A stretch of DNA of 64,000 nt from Phorcus lineatus. Lineage: Eukaryota > Mollusca > Gastropoda > Trochida > Trochidae. Shown in pieces: positions 52,650-62,275 of the stretch. The stretch lies in the NCBI GenBank assembly GCA_921293015.1, contig OV121092.1, forward strand, positions 5,896,001-5,960,000, given 5' to 3'. Position 1 is the stretch's first letter. Each line of letters opens with the position of its first letter. Made by a program: the position numbers and the translations under genes. The notes under the pieces were generated by a model. The model worked only from the letters and a program-made list of their open reading frames with translations, had not been told where the DNA came from and made no database searches.

Positions 52650-53040
52650 ATATAACAATTGGACAAGCAAGACGGTTACAGAATGGGTAACAATGGAATG
52701 TGGAGGCAGCCACATACACTACACTGTCCAGAGAATGCGGCTGTCTCCGAGAGTTTGATAAGAGGAACCTCCACCCTGAAGGGGATCTACATAGATTACT
52801 TCCCCGACACTTCCTTGGACGACCAAATATTCTGGCATGTTTATTGAGATCGAAACACCAAAAGTGCAGAAAAGGTGGCGTCAATTTCTCCGAAGCAGCG
52901 TGCATAATGTGAATGTGATAACCCTGTCACCTCAGTTATCAGAGCAGCTCATTAAAACAACAGCCCTCGGTGAACAGCTCTTGGTCATCTTGTTGAGACA
53001 ACAGACGCATTTAGCATTGACTGGTAGAAACAAATAAATC
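52650..53040. other. GC-rich island with several overlapping open frames
   Basis: About 390 bp of high-complexity, GC-richer sequence with open frames of 60-87 codons on both strands. None matches a family I recognise. It may be a degraded coding element, an exon cluster or a regulatory island. Confidence 0.4.
52725..52775 (-). CDS. Tentative micro-exon of the PKD-repeat gene
   Basis: A GC-rich island sits at about 52650-53040 inside an AT-rich intron. On its minus strand a good acceptor (GATCCCCTTCAG) opens a 51-nt, phase 0 to phase 0 segment encoding GGGSSYQTLGDSRILWT. If joined to the second AG of the 39.4-kb exon it gives ...RILWTVTASNAISS, which places Tyr, Ile, Trp, Val and Ala at the spacing seen in the other PKD repeats relative to the closing Asn. 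The donor (ACA|GTGTAG) is weak, and the model requires the less favoured second AG. The island could instead belong to an unrelated element. Confidence 0.25.
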
Positions 53041-53789
53041 TTCAAAATGAACCAGTAATGTCATTTATGTAAAATGGTCTGTCCATTTCTGAATTTTGTA
53101 TTTCATATCTTTTTTCTGATACTGTTATAAGACAATTTGATGAGGGAACATAAAAATGATTTTATGTAGAATGCCATCAACCCTACATTATCTTAATTTA
53201 TTTCTAATATCTTCCAAACGAAGACTTTCATATCACACTTAAATGATATAATACAACCCCTTTTATTTGTCAAGTTATTCAAACATTTCAAATTCAAATT
53301 CATGCCAAACCCTTTATCAGAAACCTTCTTGAAACAATTGGATTTGCCCAAAATCTGAAAACACCTCGTATTTTTCACCAATTGGACATTCAAAGAGGAA
53401 TTGTGTCGTATTTAAAAAGTTTAATCATTTTTAAACATCATATTCATATTTTCTCATAACATGAGTCATTTGCATTAAAAGTTCAATTTAACAAAAACTT
53501 GTTTTTTAGAAATCAAAGCTAATCACAATTCAATTTTATTCAATTTAACGTAACATAACTAAGCTTTCTTTAAAATATGATTTATATATCTGCCCTGTAA
53601 GAAAATACTTTCCCAAATTGCATCATGGCACTTAGAATAATGCAGGTCTTTAAATAAAGGTCTAATTAAGGAAATCCTATTAGTGATTGCTCTTTGAACA
53701 AGCGAGTTCTTAAATGCCAAGAGCTGTAAAAACTCAATGCTATATGAGATTAGGAGACATCACATAAAACAAGAGTGATAATACAAATT

Positions 53790-54075
53790 TCCACATCCAA
53801 TGGGATTTAAACCCAGGACATAACATTTAGAGTCAGACACATCACCTTACCACAATAATCCCCTCCAAGAAGTGACTTGTCCTCATGTCCACAATCCAAC
53901 ATGTATGCATAGGAAGCACATACATAAGTGCCTATTGATAAGGATTTCAAATAGCCCTGGCACATGTTTGGCACCAAATGAACCAAAGTAGAAATTTCCA
54001 CACCCCACAGGATTCGAACCTAAGACCTCCATATTGGGATTCAGACACTCTACCTATTCATCAAAGTTGATATCC
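53790..54075 (-). mobile_element. Two tandem tRNA-like SINE relics
   Basis: On the minus strand, TTAGGTTCGAATCCTGTGGG (near 54005-54025) and GGGTTTAAATCCCATTGGA (near 53796-53815) are B-box/T-arm-like. Each is preceded by a GTGTCTGA(A/C)TC block, and each is followed by GTGGAAATTT or a close variant. The two units are about 200 bp apart and clearly related; the right one is better preserved. Confidence 0.6.
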
Positions 54076-54384
54076 CTGCTAGGTAGAGCAAGTAGGAATG
54101 CTTTTGACCTCATCTTGTTGAAAAAGATCGATATTCATAGGAACCAATTCATCAAATGGCTACACGAACATGGCAACATGTATTAACTATCAATTATATG
54201 AAACTTGTATTCTCATGATCTTAAGTAACCAGCTATACAGAGGAAATCATGAGGTATCTTAAAAATGAAGTTTGCATACAATCAAAAAATAAATTTTAAC
54301 CTTTACTCTGTACATCTTGCCTTGGATCAAGAGAAGGACATCACAATTTTGATGTAATATTTTGTTAATAATTGGACAACCTGC

Positions 54385-54732
54385 AAGACAAAGAGATTAT
54401 TACCCGTGTCATATGACTTTTACGAAATGAGTGAGAATTATTTCATTACCCTAGCGAAAGCAAGGGTTATTTATATACACAAATTCGCATGAGTTTCGTC
54501 TAAGTCAAATGACACACTTCCAAGGGTTATAATTTCTATATTACCGATTCTATTTCATTTAAAACACACGGAATGCAGCCTGCTTCCTTTCCGGCGGCCC
54601 GCTATTATGACGTCACAGACGACGTAATACGATAACTCGCTCTGACACAATCGTTGCTAGGCAAAAGTGATATGTACACATGTTGTCATATTGAAAATAT
54701 GTTACCACTTATGATTAACCATATGGGTAATA
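54385..54732 (-). mobile_element. Fold-back/MITE element, family A, reverse orientation
   Basis: The right end, read on the minus strand, is TTACCCATATGGTTAATCAT, and the left end is GAGATTATTACCC. Hairpin arms GTGTCATATGACTTTTACGA (about 54404) and TCGTCTAAGTCAAATGACAC (about 54497) face each other. The middle includes a GC-rich piece with TGACGTCACAGACGACGT, more CpG-rich than other copies. Confidence 0.7.
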
Positions 54733-55481
54733 AAATGAATGGTTGCCTAACGAATAAGAAAATTTGTAAATGCCAGACAAACTGGTCATAGCGTGATGTG
54801 ATTACTAATAGACATCATGGCAAACTCTGCAATCAGTGGAACTCTCTCCATGAAATCTTTGATACAATGACAGTCGGCTATTAGAGTTGTCTATGTTTTT
54901 GACAGTTCGCTTTAAGATTTGTTTTGTTTAAGATTGAGCTGTTAAGAGTTAAAGGGAAAGATTGAGCCTGGAAAACAACTTTAAAAATTTTTTTTGCTGA
55001 CTTAACTGTATGGATATACTTTGTCTGAAAACATTTACATATTGCAACTTTTAAAAATATTGAATTAACGACCTTTATTGACATGTCAGGCTATAGATTT
55101 TTAAGCATTTGTTTTATCAACACAATAATAAAATCAAATATAATAGCTGAAATGTAAGTCATCTATATAAATAAATCTCTTAACAGTTACAGAAAAGAAG
55201 ATGATCACTTAAAATAATTAGTGAAAAAACTTGGAAAGATTAAGTCTCCCACTAAGGTAACAGATTACAAGTGGGAAATGAAACAACAGAATATAGAATA
55301 AATGATTTTCATGTCTATTCAAAACAAAATTTTACATACACAGTAGATGACCACCTACGTTACAAGTGAGATAAACCTGACTTTACATATTGTTTTAACT
55401 ATTAATGGCATATTGGCATGAGAAATGGGAGGTTCTTTTTGATCATTTGAGGGGGTTTGACCCCACATATATTTTTCTATA

Positions 55482-55510
55482 CCCCCCCCCCCCCCACTCC
55501 CCCACCCACC
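55482..55510. repeat. Poly-C/C-rich tract
   Basis: A run of C interrupted by A and T (ACCCCCCCC... then CCACCCACC). It gives a glycine-rich artefact ORF on the minus strand. Confidence 0.8.
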
Positions 55511-56592
55511 TCCCTTCTGCAAATGACCAAGATATAAATTAATACAGTTTCCTGATTCTACAAAGCAGTTGCTATGACACAAGACAATCAAATCCTCCAT
55601 GGAGACAACGAACATGTCCACATGAGACGCTAAGTCTGCATAACACTCGGATCAGCTAGGTCACGTGAAACATTCATCTGGAGACACCTATACATCAATA
55701 CATAGCATCTATTTTATTTCCTTAGTGTCATCCTTAAAGGCACTATTGCACACTTTGAAATTTTGTTCGTTCAAATTTTGTCCTTTTTGATAAAACTAAA
55801 TGCAAAAGATTTTCTTCAGACTTAACACATCTCTTTAGCAAACCCTTATGTTCATAGTCATAATAAAAGATTTAAAACAAAAAGCAGAAACTTCATGTAG
55901 CCATTTTGGTGTGAACACCTCATAATAGTCGGGTAAGGGAATTGTAAAGCTTTATTATGAAATTTTGTACATTGGTTTTCGAACTGCCTTCAATGACAGA
56001 AAAAGATTGGTTTGCAGTTATTAAGATTTGTTTACCTGTCTTGGAGATCTCTTACAAACATGAAACTAAAATGCCTTCATAGTTATGTATCTTACTGGAG
56101 TCACACTTGTTATCAACAGTGTTTTTGTTATCGTAAATATACTGAGTATCACTGAAAATTACCATTTATCTTCCCTTTCATTCTGCATATTGATAATAGA
56201 AAGGCAAAAGTCCAAAAAAAAATTTATCAATACCAGACAAATTAACAAAACAGAGGCACATCAAGTAGTCAAATGTTGTTTGGAGATTTTTCTGTAGCAG
56301 AGATAACTGATTTGGTTTGGTTATGTACCAAGCAGACACGTAAAATATACATATAGATATATTCGCCATCTATATATGCAAGTCAAGCTCTAACTTTAAT
56401 GAAAACAATCAATTGTGATATATCAGGCATTTAGGAATGCATATGCAATTTGAGTGAGATGAAAAAAAATACAATAAGCACATAAGGTATCTTGGCAGGT
56501 ATCATAGGCCAATAAAAGTTTAAAAAACAATTTCATTTTACTTTATTATGGTTTATTTTAAGAGATATTCCCCTGTAATGCATCATAAGTCT

Positions 56593-57488
56593 TTTAAAGG
56601 GGGTGGTGGCACAGGGTTTTCTAATAAATATAGTTCTCTTCTGAAAACAAAAATAAATATTACCAATTACATACATTGTTTTTTAATTTTATGAAACGGT
56701 TCTAACATACTATTTTTAGGTAAGCTATGGGATGACAAACCTTTTCCCTACCTCAAATGATTTAAAGGTGTTCACACAAGAAATGCTGAAATTAGATTTT
56801 GCTACAAACTTGAAAAAATAATGTCTAAGGCTACAGATGATAGAGTTTAGTAATGATATGTTTGACTCTCTGAAGGTAATACATTTGGACTAATGCATAT
56901 CTAGCTATGGGATGACAAACCTTTTTCCTACCTCAAATGATTTAAAGGTGTTCACACAAGAAATGCTGCCATTAGATTTTGCTACAAACTTGAAAAAATA
57001 ATGTCTAAGGCTACAGATGATAGAGTTTAGTAATGATATGTTTGACTCTCTGAAGGTAATACATTTGGACTAATGCATATCTAGCTATGGGATGACAAAC
57101 CTTTTTCCTACCTCAAATGATTTAAAGGTGTTCACACAAGAAATGCTGCCATTAGATTTTGCTACAAACTTGAAAAAATAATGTCTAAGGCTACAGATGA
57201 TAGAGTTTAGTAATGATATGTTTGACTCTCTGAAGGTAATACATTTGGACTAATGCATATCTAGCTATGGGATGACAAACCTTTTCCCTACCCCAAATGA
57301 TTTAAAGGTGTTCAAACAAAAATGGCCTCCAGTGGTTTTGGCTTGATACTTGATAAAAAGTTTAAGGCTTCAGAGGATCGGGTTTAGTAATGTTATGTTT
57401 GACTCTCTGAAGGTAATACATTTGGTCTAATATTTATTGAAGAAAATTTGAAGAAATGTTATAAAAATATCCTACTGCTCCTTTAAAT
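56593..57488. mobile_element. MITE with an internal 180-bp tandem array
   Basis: Ends TTTAAAGGGGGTGGTGGCAC and CTACTGCTCCTTTAAA are imperfect inverted repeats of the type seen at 24583-24937. Inside, a unit beginning GCTATGGGATGACAAACC occurs at 56724, 56904, 57084 and 57264, exactly 180 bp apart. The first three are nearly identical; the fourth is diverged and resembles the single unit in the 24.6-kb element. So a single-unit MITE has gained tandem internal copies. Confidence 0.75.
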
Positions 57489-58506
57489 TCTAAGAACATT
57501 TACACTAACTCATTGTTGCCTGTCAACTGATCATAACAATGTTAGAATACAGGCTAAACCGTTATTATATCCATGCTCTGAAATCTGCATACAAATTACC
57601 ATAAAATAGGAATATTCATTAGGCGCATTTTAAAAAATCAGGTTAAAACTGTTAGCATTTTCATTTCTTTGTTTCCTCTTCTGTAAGGAACAATCAGGGA
57701 TCAAAACAAGCTCATTGTTCTCATGTGTCTACTGAATATGCTGATGGGGCAACTTTCTTATAATTCTTAAACATTGCAGCTTGAAAGTGAATAAGACATT
57801 CACAAAGAAAAGGTGATACGAAGAAAGAATGAAGTTTTAATTAGAAATTTAATTAAATGATCCCTTGGCTGGTTAAACAGAATCTTTTCTTATTATTAAT
57901 TTTATATCTTTAATTTAACTATCATTATTCAAAACACCTTTAGATGTAGGATTTTTTATTTTTCATTTATTTAAAAAATCATTACTTCCAAAGATTAAGC
58001 TTTAGCTGCTTTATTTCTTAATTATGATCGTTTTTTTACTTCTTTTAATCTAAATTATTATTTCAAAATTACATAGAGATATCACTATTGCTTTTACAGA
58101 ATATTCTGATAAAGTGTATCTTACCAGGGGCTTTTCCCCAAGTAATCCATTGAAATTAAATTGGATTCTTATAAACTAGCCTCTAAACATGTCATTGCAT
58201 GTATTGATAATCTTTATTGATCATAATTTAGCAGCCTAGTATAAAAGACAAGTTACAAATGAAATTTCAATCGAAAAATAAACACATTGAAAATATGAAC
58301 TCTTCAGATCTTTCAAAATGACAAACTGGAACTTCCTGTGAGGTATTCCTGCTGAGAGACAATGCTATTGGCGGGGAGACAAAGCTTGATTGGAACTCTT
58401 TGATGTGGAGAAGTGCTTTGTCTCTGCTGAGCAAGCACTTATAGGACCTTCCCCCAGATGCTGATATAGCCAGTGTAATAGGTTCAACTCTTCCCTGACA
58501 AAACCT

Positions 58507-58710
58507 GCCTTGGATAAAGAAAGTTTGGCCTTGGATAAAGAAAGTTTGGCCTTGGATAAAGAAAGTTTGGCCTTGGACAGGCCATCACAGAGAAAGTTTG
58601 GCATAGGACAGATCTTCCACAATGAAATTTGGCATAGGACAGATCTTCCAAAGAAAAAGTTTGGAATAGGACAGATCTTCCACAGATGAAATTTGGCATA
58701 GGACAGACCT
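58507..58710. repeat. Compound minisatellite (21-bp and about 33-bp units)
   Basis: Three perfect 21-bp units CCTTGGATAAAGAAAGTTTGG at 58508, 58529 and 58550 lead into four related units of about 33 bp with CATAGGACAGATCTTCCAC. The long minus-strand frames here are repeat artefacts. Confidence 0.9.
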
Positions 58711-59033
58711 ACAACAGAGAAACCATGTGCTATGTCCTAGGTTGGCTACTCTGATTCTTTGGCAAGTTCTAGACACTTGCAAATGCATCATTAAATTTTT
58801 TAGCACTGTTTCCTTCATCTTTATTTGTAACATTTAAACATTTGTTGACATTAATCTTAATAAACTTGTATCATTCTTAAGAAATCACTATTATGAACAC
58901 CTATTTAAATTGCATTTCACTAAGCTTTCACAGGAAGTAAACCAGAACAAAAAGTGCATGTAAGATACTGTACGCTTGTGACTCATAAACACTTGTTCTT
59001 TTCTGACCTCTAACCTTTGACCTTTGACCTTAC

Positions 59034-59089
59034 TTTTCCAATTCCGGTATCAAAGACAACGCCCAGAGAACAGTCACAAGGTTCTGAGT
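59034..59089 (-). CDS. Probable upstream exon of the PKD-repeat gene
   Basis: On the minus strand the frame encodes SEPCDCSLGVVFDTGIGK and ends in phase 0 at a good donor, AAA|GTAAGGTC. The C-x-C...V-x-F-D-x-G-x-G pattern closely parallels ECECMVDLEFDFGQG in the large exon at 9144-10467, which supports a PKD repeat. The acceptor is less certain: ATGTAATAG gives 59089 (phase 1), but the frame stays open about 45 nt further upstream. The matching second half of the repeat should lie in the next exon downstream. Confidence 0.45.
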
Positions 59090-61845
59090 CTATTACATGA
59101 CAGTGTATATGACTCACATAGCCCAGGTCCATCAGCGCTCAAGGCTTTCAAATCATCTTCTCAAATATCAAAGGCAGGTTGTCTTGCAACCCAGTTCACT
59201 TTGGTGAACAAGATATGGTGCCGTCCGACCACTTTGTTATACAGGATATGGTGCCACCAATTCACTTTGTAGAAGGAATATTACATTCTGGACCAATGTC
59301 CACATTCCAAATGTCTCAAGTCTCAGGACTCCATTTTCAGACAAATATCTCCCCAATACATGCTCCTATGACTAACAAGCACTTTTTAAATTAAAAAATA
59401 AACTTGTTACAAGAGAGATATGGTATCACCAATTTACCTTCTTGACAAAAAATTGTCAAGATTTAATTTTGATATCCCTAAACCAAATCCTGAGCCAATG
59501 TCCTATGTGTATTGATGTTTAAGAATCCAAACCAATCTATAAACTTATAACTACTTTAAAAATTTTGAAAAAAACTGTGAATAACCTGAGCTTTTACTTT
59601 TCAACAATTGAAACCTTTTTTGAACAACATAAACATATACATTAATAGTCAAAACATTTTAACAATTCATTCAGTAAAACTAAAATCAACTTCCCCCGGT
59701 TCTCCCAGAATTTACTTATCAAGTGATTGAATATACATATATATATTATATCCTCTATGTACAAAACTCAGATAGTGTTAAGGCTATATTCACCAACCAA
59801 AATCCCTAATCCATAATAATACTTCAATATTTAAAACACTAAATCATAAATCTAAATTCAATTTCATAAATCCCAAACTCCTTAGCGCACCTTAAGTCAA
59901 TCAATGACTGAGCAACTATGCTATATAACAATATGAACCTGATGTTCGAATACATGTTTATCTCAAATCATACTCCCATTGCCTCGCATGTAGAGCCAAA
60001 TCTCTTTAATCCAAATCCCAAATCTGATCTCCCCAGTCCCCATTCAACCCCTCCCCCACTGCAGAAGCTTGTGACCGGCCAACTATGCTATCCCAGAATA
60101 CACTCCTGATGTTGCCCAACATCAAAGCCCTTGTCTTGATTCCGTTCATCGTGCGGTCGAACGCTAGGGAACTTCCATCTGAATTTGATATCGTCTTCAA
60201 TCAGAGAAATTTGCTGTTACTTGCGCCTTCAAAAAGGACAAGTCTTCTCATGTTGTTTTTCTTGTTTAACTTGCCAGACTACATCTCTACCTTTGTTGTG
60301 AAGAGTTCTGTCTTTCAGTCCGTGTACTAAAAGCATCAGGTCATTGATTTGTCAGTTCTTATGTTTATCTGACTTTGATTTTTGTTGCGATTGACATTGA
60401 AAGAGTGTCAATCTCTCTCTAAAATAAATGCAATCAAACTTAATTTTTTACGCCATATGTACAATGAAAGTCCAAGTTTTATTGATGAAATAGACATCAT
60501 GATGTCCATGTCTTTCTTCCTTGAATAAAAATTAATCAATCATGAGCATTTACTACATTAAGTGACATCAAGGGAAACAAGAAAAGCCTTTAAAAAGGCT
60601 AAGTTGGAGGCACCCTTGTTAGGCTAGGAAATACTGCGAAATGATAGGGTACAAATAGGATAGGATTTTCATTACAGCAAATAGGTAGATTAAGGCCATT
60701 AATAGAACAAAAGACCTTCATTTTATCTTTTATTTAGAAAAAGTTATACAATTATTTGTTCATAGCATCAAATAATAGAATAGTCAGGCTAAATTGCAGT
60801 TATAAATAGATCTATACAGTTCTGTTTTAAACAACAGTCACCGATTTATCCCTTGGAAATAGATCTATTTTTAGAATATAGGTCACAATTGATAGCGTCC
60901 GGATCCAGCACCGCCCGACTATTTTTTGCAAATTTATAAATCCATATGTATCACTAATTGTTTCTCAACTCTCAAAGATTGCCAGTACAAGATATATTAA
61001 ATTAAAGTCTAAAGCATAGTTCACTACCTCTATCTTTGTCTGTCACGAAGCGATATCCCACAAATTGACTCGCCTTTATGACATTCTCTACTTATCGACT
61101 TGTAGCCGCTTGTTTCTCGCGTGTGCCGTTTGAAAGGAGTGGTTTTTACTAACATGGAATAGAGTTTTCTAACCTTTCATGCGACATTTACGCGTCTTAT
61201 TTAGTACACGTGCGGTCATGAAGAATTGTACTGTCTTTTTTATTCTTAAACACCACTGTTCCCTTTAAATTTTGAGATTTGCAGAGACAATCGTTTTCCG
61301 TATTAAAGGTTGCCAATTATTTCGGAATACCCACATGGTCACGTGGTTCTAAATTTGATACAGATGTGTTCATTGGTTTATGATATTGCCGAAATACAAA
61401 GAGGCTAAATATGATTGGTTGAAAGTTCCTTTGAAAATTCCAACTGTAATATAGAGAGAATTTCACCTGTTTAGATGGTTGGAGGCCGGTGGGGCCTCCA
61501 ACCAATAACTCTACCTAATATTCAACTCAGAAAATGTATGATTGAAGTTTTTCCATTTAAAACTAATTTTATAATAAAAGGTCTTTGGGTTGTCATCTTC
61601 TTTCCTCATATTTTCATTGATGCTTAAAAGAAAAAATAATTTCATATAAGCCTTAGCAAATCTTGGGACCAAAATAATAAATCCAGTATAAGTCTAGTTT
61701 GGTGAAACTATATACCATATTCAATGAAATAAGCACCCTTGCTCTATAAACGCCCCCAAATATATTTGTTGCTTTCACTTTTTAAAGTGCCCAAGGCACC
61801 CAATATGTGAAATATGTCACATTTATATTTTGACAAATATAAAGG
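59090..61845 (-). other. Presumed PKD-gene intron or upstream sequence
   Basis: A short repeat at about 59190-59275 (units with TTCACTTTG and ATATGGTGCC) is the only clear structure near the exon. Further right is AT-rich sequence with isolated ORFs at 59918-60330 that carry no recognisable domain. Slightly CpG-richer patches occur near 60895-60930 and 61050-61220. Confidence 0.4.
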
Positions 61846-61849
61846 GGGA

Positions 61850-62275
61850 GAGGGAGGGAGACGGAATATGGGAGGGGAGGGGAAGGGATGGAGACGGAGA
61901 ATGGTAGGGGAGGGGAAGGGAGGGAGACGGAGTATGGGAGGGGAGAGGGAACGGAGGGAGACGGAGTATGGGAGGGGAGGGGAAGGGAGGGAGACGGAGA
62001 ATGGTAGGGGAGGGGAAGGGAGGGAGACGGAGTTTGGGAGGGGAGAGGGAAGGGAGGGAGACGGAGAATGGGAGGGGAGAGGGATGGGAGGGAGACAGAG
62101 TTTGGGAGGGGAGAGGGAAGGGAGGGAGACGGAGAATGGGAGGGGAGGGGAAGGGAGGGAGACGGAGTTTGGGAAGGGAGAGGGAAGGGAGGGAGACGGA
62201 GTATGGGAGGGGAGAGGGAAGGGAGGGAGACGGAGAATGGGAGGGGAGGGGAGGGAGGGGAGAGGGAGGACGGGA
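61850..62275. repeat. Polypurine minisatellite, about 34-bp unit, some 12 copies
   Basis: Units centre on GGGAGACGGAGAATGGGAGG followed by a run of GGGA/GGGGA, spaced about 34 bp (for example near 61891, 61925, 61991, 62025, 62059). The plus strand is almost pure A/G. All six frames give repetitive ORFs (RRMGGEG or proline/serine-rich), which are artefacts. Confidence 0.95.

Larger units (their letters stand above)
44869..59033 (-). other. Upstream intron territory of the PKD gene
   Basis: If 59034-59089 is a PKD exon, this whole stretch is intronic except for the tentative exon at 52725-52775. It holds a 45-bp repeat, tRNA-like relics, a fold-back element and a MITE, listed separately. The remaining parts (46600-49600, 50200-51000, 57500-58480) show only AT-rich sequence, microsatellites such as the (TA)n at about 50547-50573, and random ORFs. 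Confidence 0.45.

Noticed and set aside
36692..54075. tRNA-like sequences (36.7, 53.8, 54.0 kb) as functional tRNA genes
   Set aside because: B boxes are good but acceptor and anticodon stems do not pair cleanly; they occur within SINE-like repeats.
58120..58200. Strong minus-strand donor CTG|GTAAGATA at about 58127, considered as a PKD exon end
   Set aside because: The frame with the right phase has a TAA shortly upstream and no AG between it and the donor.
58365..58833. Overlapping minus-strand ORFs of 71-85 codons
   Set aside because: Produced by the 21-bp and 33-bp minisatellite; no start context, domain or splice sites.
59918..60330. Plus-strand ORFs of 63 and 81 codons and an overlapping minus-strand ORF of 64
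   Set aside because: No recognisable domain, no splice-site or start context, and competing frames on both strands.
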